In this document: positions 1 through 7,218 of the stretch, in pieces
Layout: every line of letters begins with the position of its first letter
How positions within the stretch are numbered: the first letter of the stretch is position 1
Assembly (NCBI GenBank): GCA_002709185.1
Contig: PAQB01000045.1
Coordinates: 1-27,636, forward strand
DNA length: 27,636 nt
DNA from: Flavobacteriaceae bacterium
GTDB taxonomy: Bacteria; Bacteroidota; Bacteroidia; Flavobacteriales; Flavobacteriaceae
Direction: 5' to 3'
Made by a program: the position numbers and the translations under genes
The notes under the pieces: model-generated
Seen by the model: only the letters and a program-made list of their open reading frames with translations
Database searches by the model: none
What the model was told of the DNA's origin: nothing

Positions 1-1133
1 TGCCTGAGGGTAAAAAGTTCATTCGAAAAATTGAGCGATTGGTGCAATCCAGACTAACGATGTTTGACAATGATAAGTTGGATTGGGCCATGGCCGAACA
101 TTTGGCCTATGGATCGCTGCTGGAGGAAGGTTTTGATGTTCGAATCTCTGGTCAAGACGTGGAACGCGGGACGTTTTCACACCGCCACGCCGTGGTCAAA
201 GCCGAGGATAGCGAAGAAGAGTTATTATTGCTTAACAACATATCTAACTACCAAGGTCAATTTCAAATTTATAATTCCTTACTGTCTGAGTATGGGGTTG
301 TTGGTTTTGATTATGGGTATGCCATGGCAAGTCCAAATACGCTAACCATTTGGGAAGCGCAATTTGGCGATTTTAGCAATGGCGCTCAAATCATGATTGA
401 TCAGTACATCTCCAGTGGTGAAAACAAATGGAAAACGCCCAATGGTATTGTCATGTTATTGCCACATGGTTATGAAGGTCAGGGCGCCGAACACTCCTCA
501 GGGCGCATGGAACGTTACCTCCAATTGTGTGCTAAAAATAATATGTTTGTTGTCGATTGTTCTACTCCTGCCAATATGTTCCACTTATTGCGCCGCCAAT
601 TAAAATCAGACTATAGAAAACCCCTAATCGTCTTTACACCAAAAAGTTTGTTAAGACACCCTAAAGTCATTTCTACAGTAGAAGACTTTTCAAATGGCCG
701 TTTCCAACCATTGATAGATGACGTATCAGCCAAAGCGTCTAAAATTAAAACAGTCGTTTTTGTCACCGGTAAGTTTTATTATGACTTATTAGAAGCCAAA
801 ACATCACTGGCCCGGACTGATGTTGCTCTGGTCCGCATTGAGCAATTATTTCCGCTTCCCGAAGTTGACATTGCTTCTGTTTTATTGAAGTATAAACAAG
901 CCTCAGATGTTGTTTGGGCTCAAGAGGAGCCCCGAAATATGGGCGCTTATGGCCATATGTTAATGCATGTTGAAGCCGCCAAAAATTGGCGCGTCGCCTC
1001 CAGACGCAGTTACAGTGCTCCAGCCGCAGGAAGTGCAACGCGTTCAAAACGCAGACACCAAGAGATCCTCGATTTTGTCTTTGATAAAACAAAGGATAAT
1101 CAGCGTAAAAAATCGAAGTTAAAAAATACTTAG
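1..1133 (+). CDS. sucA: 2-oxoglutarate dehydrogenase E1 component, C-terminal part (5'-truncated by window edge)
   Basis: This is the thiamine-diphosphate-dependent E1 subunit of the 2-oxoglutarate dehydrogenase complex (TCA cycle, cytoplasm), which decarboxylates 2-oxoglutarate and passes the succinyl group to the lipoyl arm of SucB. The frame is open from base 3, so no start lies in the window; 376 residues are visible. Recognisable family blocks are the transketolase-like pyrimidine-binding segment (GQDVERGTFSHRHAVV, then YGVVGFDYGYAMASPNTLTI and EAQFGDFSNGAQ), the HGYEGQGAEHSSGRMERYLQ block, and the C-terminal EEPRNMGAY region. The tail is basic (KTKDNQRKKSKLKNT). sucB does not follow directly: two protease genes intervene before sucB at 7219. 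A TTG at 39 is an internal codon, not the start. Family assignment is very secure. Confidence 0.97.
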   Translation, partial: PEGKKFIRKIERLVQSRLTMFDNDKLDWAMAEHLAYGSLLEEGFDVRISGQDVERGTFSHRHAVVKAEDSEEELLLLNNISNYQGQFQIYNSLLSEYGVVGFDYGYAMASPNTLTIWEAQFGDFSNGAQIMIDQYISSGENKWKTPNGIVMLLPHGYEGQGAEHSSGRMERYLQLCAKNNMFVVDCSTPANMFHLLRRQLKSDYRKPLIVFTPKSLLRHPKVISTVEDFSNGRFQPLIDDVSAKASKIKTVVFVTGKFYYDLLEAKTSLARTDVALVRIEQLFPLPEVDIASVLLKYKQASDVVWAQEEPRNMGAYGHMLMHVEAAKNWRVASRRSYSAPAAGSATRSKRRHQEILDFVFDKTKDNQRKKSKLKNT

Positions 1134-1189
1134 GACTTCTATTTACCTTTGCAGTTTTTGAACGTATTGAGCCAACATATTTTGCAATT

Positions 1190-1222
1190 TTAACTGAGTA
1201 TTTAACGGAGTTAATTGTTAAC
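1190..1222. promoter_or_regulatory. Cluster of TTAAC/GTTAA half-sites upstream of protease 1
   Basis: Four 5-bp half-sites lie in 33 bp: TTAAC at 1190-1194, TTAAC at 1202-1206, GTTAA at 1210-1214 and TTAAC at 1218-1222. The last three alternate in orientation with 3-bp spacers (GGA, TTG), giving two overlapping inverted repeats. The cluster ends four bases before the predicted -33 element. An operator is an inference; in AT-rich DNA such words also arise by chance. Confidence 0.3.
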
Positions 1223-1225
1223 CTT

Positions 1226-1258
1226 TTTGTATTTTCAATTTATTAAGCGATACTTTTG
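1226..1258 (+). promoter_or_regulatory. Predicted flavobacterial promoter of protease 1
   Basis: TTTG at 1226-1229, a 21-bp spacer, and TACTTTTG at 1251-1258 match the Bacteroidetes consensus TTTG/TAnnTTTG. The start codon at 1294 lies 35 bases downstream, giving a leader of roughly 30 nt. Confidence 0.6.
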
Positions 1259-1293
1259 TTACATTAGCTTCAAATAACAGGATATAACCTATT

Positions 1294-4065
1294 ATGAAAA
1301 AATATTTTGTAACAATACTATTCATTTTTTGTATTGAAGCTTTTGCTCAAACAACTCTTTTATGGGAGCCAGTGCGTAAAGACGCCCAAAATAAATCCAC
1401 TAAGTTATCAGATAAAGAAAACGCCTTAAAAACGTATAAGCTATTTCGGTTAAATTTAGAATTATTACAATCAAAGTTAGAGGATACTGGGAGCGGGAAT
1501 GCAGATCAATACGTCTTGATTCAACTTCCAGATGCCTCTGGAAAACTGTCTTCTTTTAAAGTGGTGGAATCTTCCATTATGCACCCAGATTTACAAAACC
1601 GTTATTCCTCGATCAGAACTTATAAAGGGGTTGGGTTGAAGGACCCCACAGCGACCTTGCGCTTTAGCTTGAGTCCATTAGGGTTTCATGCACTGTCCTC
1701 TTCTGGTCGTCGTTCTGCTTTATATATCGAGCCCTACAGTAAAAATGATGCAAACTTGCATATGGTATTTGAAAAGGATGCCATTAACAATACGAACTTA
1801 GATTTTGAATGCCTCGTGGAAACAGATCTAGACAATATGGAACAACGCTTGTCTAATAATTTCAATGGCGCTGGGGATATTGACGACCAAAAATTAAGAA
1901 AATACATATTGGCATTGAGTTGCACAGGAGAATACGCTCAAATTTTCGCCGGTAGCGGTGATGAGATACAGCAAAAAACAAACGTACTTGCGGCCATGGT
2001 CACATCAATCAACAGAGTGAACGAGATCTTTGAGCGCGATTTGGGCATTCGTCTGGAATTCGTTGCCAATAATGATCAGGTCATTTATTTAGACCCTTCT
2101 TCAGATCCATGGAATGGACCTGCTGTAGGACCAGAACAAATCGAATTCAGCACAATATCCGCTGAAACTCTTGACGATGTAATCGGTGTCAACAATTATG
2201 ATGTTGGCCATAACTTTAATGACACAACGTATGATATTGGAGGGTTAACCTTTGCATTTGGAAGCGCAGGATGTATAGGCTGTGTTTGTTCAGCAGTCTC
2301 ACCGGACGATTTTCACAAGGGGCGTGGTTGGACCGGCTTTAATAGCACTGTTGGAGATCCCCTTTTCATTGATGTTGTTGCCCATGAATTTGGGCATCAG
2401 TTTTATGGATTTCACACCATGAATACGTGTAACCGCACTGGCTATAATACTGAAGTAGAACCTGCGAGCGGTAGTTCTATAATGGGCTACGCTTCATCTG
2501 GGATTTGTCCTCCTAATGTTCAGAATAACGCTGACGCTCATTTTAATTATGTCAACATCAGAGATATTGGTGGTTTCATAAAAACAGGATACAATGATTA
2601 TGTCAACTACGACGTTGGGATATGCGATAATAGTATAAGTATTCAAAATCAACCCCCAACAGCGAATGCTGGGAATGACTATATAATTCCTACCAGTACA
2701 CCCTTTTTTCTTTCAGGGACTTCATTTGATTCGGACGGTTTGGAATCATTGACTTATAATTGGTCTCAAAATGATAATGAAGAAGCCCCAAGCAATAGTG
2801 CTCCGCAGTCCGATTGGTCTCAAGGTCCGTTGTATCGCTCTCTATTGCCCTCTACTTCTCCAATCCGGTATTTCCCAAAATTAGAAACCGTGGTAGCGGG
2901 CAATTTGTCTTCAGCATGGGAAGTAACGCCCTCTGTAGCAAGAATGCTTAACTTTGCATTCACGGTGAGGGACAATGGCAGTGGTTTTTTGGGTGATAAT
3001 GGCACTGGTCAGGTTGCGACCGACCAAATGATGGTTGAAGTAGTAGATACTGGATCCTCTTTTGAGGTAACTTCTCAAACCCATGCATTAACAACATGGG
3101 TTCCCGGTTCATCCCAAACAATTACTTGGAATGTTGCGGGGACCACAACTAATGGCATTAATGCGGATTCCGTCGATATATTGTTGTCCATTGACAGTGG
3201 TGAAAATTTTGACATCATATTGGCCTCAAATGTCTCGAACAATGGCTCAGCAGAAATTACAGCACCTATTACTCCAGCTGCATCATGTAGGATAATGGTA
3301 AAAGGAACAAATCATATTTTTTACGCTGTAAACAGAATTCCATTCGCTATAAATCTTTATCCAACAACGGACTGTTATGTTTACAATTCTGACGAGAACC
3401 TAAATTTGGATATTCCAGAAGGTGCTGGAGTCGAAGAATTCGGAGATTATTTATTCCAAACTATTGAGGTTACAGAGGATGTTATCATCTCAGATGTTGA
3501 TTTTAAAATTAATATAAGTCATGCGTGGCTTGGCGATTTAAACATCATTCTTGAGCATCCTGATGGTACTCAAATCGTTCTTCTCAATGAACTATATTGT
3601 AATAATGAAGATAACTTAGACATTACATTTGACGATGAATCGACATTAGATGTTGTCTGCTCAAACCCCACTGTTGGCATTTACAAACCTACCGTTACGC
3701 CACTATCCAATTTAGATGGTAAAAGCAGTTTGGGCACCTGGACCGTTGGTATTCGGGATTATTACAATGCAGACGCGGGAGTTTTAAATAACTTTTCACT
3801 AACATTCTGCACCACTCTAAACTCTCTCGGCACCCCAAATATTGAATTAGACCTTATAAAACTCTACCCAAATCCAGTTCAGGAAACATTATTTATAGAT
3901 ACTATAAGAGAAGATATAAGCTACACGTTATTTGACTTAAATGGCAGGGAAATTTTCAATACTTCAAAAAAAGTGATTCCGATGGCGTCTCTCAGTAATG
4001 GTGTATATATTATTAAAATAAACGCTCAAAGCCAAAGTATTTACAAGCGAGTTATCAAGAAATAG
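1294..4065 (+). CDS. Secreted metzincin-type metalloprotease with P-domain and T9SS tail (protease 1)
   Basis: A 923-residue predicted extracellular zinc protease. In order: signal peptide at residues 1-19 (ending EAFAQ), a propeptide-like region to about 200, a reprolysin-like catalytic domain at about 205-430, a PKD-like/NAGNDY module at about 455-545, an Ig-like module with a TITWNVAGTTTNGIN block at about 590-690, a proprotein-convertase P-domain at about 700-835, and a type IX secretion tail from about 850 (LYPNP ... NGVYIIKI ... KRVIKK). The zinc motif at residues 364-374 reads HEFGHQFYGFH, with Tyr371 where the metzincin HExxHxxGxxH signature has Gly. A Met-turn follows (SIMGYA). From residue 715 to the stop it nearly matches protease 2, while the upstream part is clearly more diverged. 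It has its own promoter and lies downstream of sucA. Substrate is unknown; activity is uncertain because of the altered motif. Confidence 0.92.
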   Translation: MKKYFVTILFIFCIEAFAQTTLLWEPVRKDAQNKSTKLSDKENALKTYKLFRLNLELLQSKLEDTGSGNADQYVLIQLPDASGKLSSFKVVESSIMHPDLQNRYSSIRTYKGVGLKDPTATLRFSLSPLGFHALSSSGRRSALYIEPYSKNDANLHMVFEKDAINNTNLDFECLVETDLDNMEQRLSNNFNGAGDIDDQKLRKYILALSCTGEYAQIFAGSGDEIQQKTNVLAAMVTSINRVNEIFERDLGIRLEFVANNDQVIYLDPSSDPWNGPAVGPEQIEFSTISAETLDDVIGVNNYDVGHNFNDTTYDIGGLTFAFGSAGCIGCVCSAVSPDDFHKGRGWTGFNSTVGDPLFIDVVAHEFGHQFYGFHTMNTCNRTGYNTEVEPASGSSIMGYASSGICPPNVQNNADAHFNYVNIRDIGGFIKTGYNDYVNYDVGICDNSISIQNQPPTANAGNDYIIPTSTPFFLSGTSFDSDGLESLTYNWSQNDNEEAPSNSAPQSDWSQGPLYRSLLPSTSPIRYFPKLETVVAGNLSSAWEVTPSVARMLNFAFTVRDNGSGFLGDNGTGQVATDQMMVEVVDTGSSFEVTSQTHALTTWVPGSSQTITWNVAGTTTNGINADSVDILLSIDSGENFDIILASNVSNNGSAEITAPITPAASCRIMVKGTNHIFYAVNRIPFAINLYPTTDCYVYNSDENLNLDIPEGAGVEEFGDYLFQTIEVTEDVIISDVDFKINISHAWLGDLNIILEHPDGTQIVLLNELYCNNEDNLDITFDDESTLDVVCSNPTVGIYKPTVTPLSNLDGKSSLGTWTVGIRDYYNADAGVLNNFSLTFCTTLNSLGTPNIELDLIKLYPNPVQETLFIDTIREDISYTLFDLNGREIFNTSKKVIPMASLSNGVYIIKINAQSQSIYKRVIKK

Positions 4066-4128
4066 TTCTGAATTTTACAAATTTTAGATCACATCAAATA
4101 ACTTAAACTGCACTAAAAACTTCAACAA

Positions 4129-4146
4129 AATATTTTTAAAAATATT
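4129..4146. repeat. 18-bp AT palindrome, copy 1
   Basis: AATATTTTTAAAAATATT is a perfect palindrome overlapping the -33 element of the duplicated sucB promoter. It is unchanged in the other copy at 7118-7135. Confidence 0.6.
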
Positions 4147-4175
4147 GGGAAGGATTGAATATAATAGTAACTTTG
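4145..4175 (+). promoter_or_regulatory. Duplicated copy of the sucB promoter, now upstream of the sucB stub and protease 2
   Basis: TTG at 4145-4147, a 20-bp spacer, and TAACTTTG at 4168-4175 are identical to the promoter in front of intact sucB. Transcripts from it would run through the truncated sucB start into protease 2. Confidence 0.55.
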
Positions 4176-4229
4176 AATTTTATAACTGAATAACAAAATC
4201 TTCAAGGGTCTGTACAAAAATCAAACCTT

Positions 4230-4340
4230 ATGATTTTAGAAATGAAAGTGCCTTCGCCGGATGAATCCATAACTGAAGTTAAAATAGCAGAATGGTTGGT
4301 ACAGGTTGTAAAAATAGTAATACTTTTGAAAAACCAATAG
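4230..4340 (+). pseudogene. Truncated 5' fragment of sucB (36-codon stub)
   Basis: Codons 1-25 match the start of intact sucB (7219) except for three substitutions, each an A where the functional gene has G: Gly11 to Asp, Glu18 to Lys, and a silent change in codon 24. Homology ends after codon 25. Eleven unrelated codons then lead to TAG at 4338-4340. The fragment stops before the lipoyl-lysine (Lys43 in SucB), so it cannot act as an E2. It ends 11 bases before the ATG of protease 2, so if translated it would serve as an upstream ORF or leader peptide. It is a duplication scar, not a functional gene. Confidence 0.9.
4296..4328 (+). promoter_or_regulatory. Possible promoter of protease 2 inside the sucB stub
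   Basis: TACTTTTG at 4321-4328 fits TAnnTTTG and is the same octamer as in the protease 1 promoter. The best -33 candidate is TTG at 4296-4298, inside the sucB-derived sequence, with a slightly long 22-bp spacer. The start codon is 23 bases downstream. Confidence 0.45.
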
Positions 4341-4351
4341 ATTAAATTTGT

Positions 4352-7054
4352 ATGATAAAAAATCACACTAGTTATTTTTGGATTTTTTTACTGCTGTGTT
4401 GCTCATTAAATTTATTTGCCCAAAAAGATCGTATATTTTGGACAAAAACCACCAAAGAAAACAACTCAAAAAAGGAACTTAGAATCCGAAAAACCAATCC
4501 TAAAAAAGCACAGTACTATAACTTAAACATTGATGCACTAAAGGATTATCTGAGAGACGCTCCACAGAGAAAAAGTAAGGTAAATATCTCACCAAAGTTT
4601 GTCGACTTTCCAACTGCACATGGTTCTTTTGAAACTTTTAGCGTTTTTGAAGCTTCGATTTTGGAAAAGCCACTTCAAGATAAATACCCTAGCATAAAAA
4701 CTTATGCTGGGAAAAGTATTTTAAACCCTTCGAATACCATCCGTTTTAGTATAACAACACAAGGGCTTCACAGCATGTCATTCAATAATACTTATGGAAC
4801 TCAATTTATTGACCCTTATACCAAAGATTTAGATTCATATATTATTTATTACAAAAAAGATTTACCTGTTTTGGATAATCTATGGATTTGTGAATTTGAT
4901 GACACCACAGTAGAAAATATACAACAGCGAAATGCAGCTAATGCGAGCTATTCTAATGCGAATGATGGTATTATGCGTGATTTTAGATTGGCACTAGCCT
5001 GCACCGTAGAATATGCTGAATTTCATTGGACTGCAGCAGGACTATCAACAACAGCCACAGAATCAAGTAAAAAAGCGGCCGTTCTGGCAGCGATGGTAGT
5101 TACCATTAACAGAAATAATTTTATTTATGAAAGAGATTTATCTGTTACGATGACTATTGTTGCCAATAATGAAAGTATTATTTTCATTAATTCTGATAAT
5201 TTCACAAATAGCAATGCTGGGGCGTTAATAAACCAAAGTCAAACTGTGATTGATGCAAATATAGGTTTTGCTAACTATGATATTGGCCACACCTTTTCTA
5301 CAGGTGGCGGAGGTTTAGCACAGCTTAATTCTCCCTGTACTGGATCTAAAGCAAGAGGAATTACGGGTTTAAATAGTCCTGTTGGAGATTCTTTTGATGT
5401 GGATTATGTTGCCCATGAACTAGGTCATCAATTTGGTGCACCGCACACTTTCAATGGTAATAGTGGGGGTTGTAATGGAAATAGAACAGGCTCTAATGCA
5501 TACGAGCCCGGAAGTGGTACAACAATAATGGCCTATGCAGGGCTGTGTGCGCCCCAAAATGTACAATCCACTAGCGATGCCTATTTTCATCAAAAAAGTT
5601 TGCAAATGATGTGGAATAATATTGTTAATGGGAATAGTACCTGTGCAACACAAACCCCCTCAGGGAATACTGCACCAACCTCTAATGCTGGAAACGATTA
5701 TATCATACCTGCATCCACCCCTTACAAATTAACTGGAACCTCAACTGACTCTGACGGAATTACAACACACACTTATACTTGGGAACAATACGATTTAGGC
5801 CAAGCTGGGGTACCTCAAGAAACCAACGATTCTGGACCACTTGTTAGATCTTTTGAAGGAACAAATAACACAACCAGATACATTCCAAGAATATCAGATA
5901 TCATTTCAAACGGAGGCGTGTCTACTGAATGGGAGAAATTAGCTTCTGTTAATCGCAACCTAAACTTTAAGCTTACTGTTAGAGATAATGACTCTAATGG
6001 AGGGCAAACAGCAACAGACCAGATGACCGCAACTGTAGTCTCATCCGCTGGTCCATTTGTAGTTACATCTCAAAATGGGAATGATCAATTTTGGACTGTT
6101 GGTTCAACTGAAACTATCACATGGGAAGTTGCAGGGACTACAACAAACGGTATAAATGAAGACAACGTAGATATTTTGTTTTCTAGAGATGGACTCCGTT
6201 ACAATACCTTTTTGGCAACTAATGTCCCAAACGACGGAAGTCATGACATTACCGTTCCGGATTTTATCTCAGATACCTGTCGAATAATGGTAGCAGCTTC
6301 TAATAACATATTCTTTAACATCAATACACAAAACATCGCTATTAGTTCAGAAGAAGGAAGCTGTAATACTTATGCTTCTGAAGTTGAGTTGAACCTAGAC
6401 ATACCAGACGGTGCAGGACCTAATGAATTCGGAGATTATTTATTCCAAACTATTGAGGTTACCGAGGATGTTATCATTTCAGATGTTGATTTTAACATTG
6501 ATATTAGTCATAATTGGCTTGGCGATTTAAACATCATTCTTGTGCATCCGGATGGAACACAAATCATACTCCTCGATGAAGAATATTGTAGTAATGAAAA
6601 TGATTTAGACATTACATTTGACGATGAAGCGACAACAGATGTTGTCTGCTCAAGCCCATCTGTTGGCATTTACAAACCCACCGGTACACCACTATCCGAT
6701 CTAGATGGTAAAAGCAGTTTGGGCACCTGGACTGTTGGTATTCGGGATTATTATAATGTAGACGCGGGAGTTTTAAATGACTTTTCACTAACACTCTGCA
6801 CCAATCAAAACTCTCTCGGTACTCCAAATATTGAATTAGACCTTATAAAACTCTATCCAAATCCAGTCGAGGACATATTATTTATAGACACTATAAGAGA
6901 AGATTTGAGCTATACGTTATTTGACTTAAATGGCAGGGAAATTCTCAATACTTCAAAAAAAGTGATTCCGATGGGGTCTCTCAGTAATGGTGTATATATG
7001 ATTAAAATAAGCGTCCAAAACCAAAGTATCTACAAGCGAGTTGTCAAGAAATAG
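4352..7054 (+). CDS. Secreted metzincin-type metalloprotease with P-domain and T9SS tail (protease 2)
   Basis: A 900-residue paralogue of protease 1 with the same architecture: signal peptide at residues 1-24 (ending LNLFAQ), a propeptide-like region to about 200, a reprolysin-like catalytic domain at about 205-420, a PKD-like/NAGNDY module, an Ig-like TITWEVAGTTTNGIN module, a P-domain at about 680-810, and a T9SS sorting tail from about 829 to the end. The zinc motif at residues 355-365 is canonical: HELGHQFGAPH, followed by a Met-turn (TIMAYA). It is therefore the better candidate for an active enzyme; substrate is unknown. The last 209 residues (from 692) and the 3' flank belong to the 870-bp repeat shared with protease 1. 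Upstream of that, identity at the protein level falls to roughly half by eye. It sits between the sucB stub and intact sucB and may be expressed from the duplicated sucB promoter as well as its own. Confidence 0.93.
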   Translation: MIKNHTSYFWIFLLLCCSLNLFAQKDRIFWTKTTKENNSKKELRIRKTNPKKAQYYNLNIDALKDYLRDAPQRKSKVNISPKFVDFPTAHGSFETFSVFEASILEKPLQDKYPSIKTYAGKSILNPSNTIRFSITTQGLHSMSFNNTYGTQFIDPYTKDLDSYIIYYKKDLPVLDNLWICEFDDTTVENIQQRNAANASYSNANDGIMRDFRLALACTVEYAEFHWTAAGLSTTATESSKKAAVLAAMVVTINRNNFIYERDLSVTMTIVANNESIIFINSDNFTNSNAGALINQSQTVIDANIGFANYDIGHTFSTGGGGLAQLNSPCTGSKARGITGLNSPVGDSFDVDYVAHELGHQFGAPHTFNGNSGGCNGNRTGSNAYEPGSGTTIMAYAGLCAPQNVQSTSDAYFHQKSLQMMWNNIVNGNSTCATQTPSGNTAPTSNAGNDYIIPASTPYKLTGTSTDSDGITTHTYTWEQYDLGQAGVPQETNDSGPLVRSFEGTNNTTRYIPRISDIISNGGVSTEWEKLASVNRNLNFKLTVRDNDSNGGQTATDQMTATVVSSAGPFVVTSQNGNDQFWTVGSTETITWEVAGTTTNGINEDNVDILFSRDGLRYNTFLATNVPNDGSHDITVPDFISDTCRIMVAASNNIFFNINTQNIAISSEEGSCNTYASEVELNLDIPDGAGPNEFGDYLFQTIEVTEDVIISDVDFNIDISHNWLGDLNIILVHPDGTQIILLDEEYCSNENDLDITFDDEATTDVVCSSPSVGIYKPTGTPLSDLDGKSSLGTWTVGIRDYYNVDAGVLNDFSLTLCTNQNSLGTPNIELDLIKLYPNPVEDILFIDTIREDLSYTLFDLNGREILNTSKKVIPMGSLSNGVYMIKISVQNQSIYKRVVKK

Positions 7055-7117
7055 GTCTTAATTTTACACATTTGAGGATACATCAAATACCTTAAACTCC
7101 ACTAAAATCTTCAACAA

Positions 7118-7135
7118 AATATTTTTAAAAATATT
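7118..7135. repeat. 18-bp AT palindrome at the sucB promoter
   Basis: Perfect palindrome AATATTTTTAAAAATATT, overlapping by two bases the TTG of the predicted -33 element. It is identical in the duplicated copy although the surrounding intergenic sequence has drifted. It could be an operator, a DNA-bending site, or the stem of a weak protease terminator. Confidence 0.6.
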
Positions 7136-7164
7136 GGGAGAGATTGAATATAATAGTAACTTTG
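7134..7164 (+). promoter_or_regulatory. Predicted sucB promoter
   Basis: TTG at 7134-7136, a 20-bp spacer, and TAACTTTG at 7157-7164 match the flavobacterial consensus. The sucB start at 7219 lies 54 bases further on. This suggests sucB is transcribed on its own rather than only from the distant sucA promoter. Confidence 0.6.
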
Positions 7165-7218
7165 AATTTTATAACTGAATAACAAAATTTTCAAGGGTCT
7201 TTACCAAAATCAAACCTT

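Larger units (their letters stand above)
3436..4305 (+). repeat. 870-bp direct repeat, copy 1 (protease 3' end, intergenic region, sucB 5' end)
   Basis: This copy aligns to 6425-7294 at a constant offset of 2989 with no insertion or deletion. By hand I count about 80 mismatches, roughly 90% identity. It covers the P-domain and T9SS tail of protease 1, the intergenic region with the sucB promoter, and the first 25 codons of a sucB copy. Homology stops at 4305/7294. Confidence 0.9.

Noticed and set aside
1144..1151. TACCTTTG just after sucA as a second promoter for protease 1
   Set aside because: It fits TAnnTTTG but no TTG/TTTG lies 19-21 bases upstream, and the box at 1251 is a fuller match.
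4066..7218. The 2989-bp protease 2 unit as a transposon or integrative element
   Set aside because: No transposase, terminal inverted repeats or target-site duplication are visible; the only boundary feature is the long direct repeat, which homologous recombination explains.
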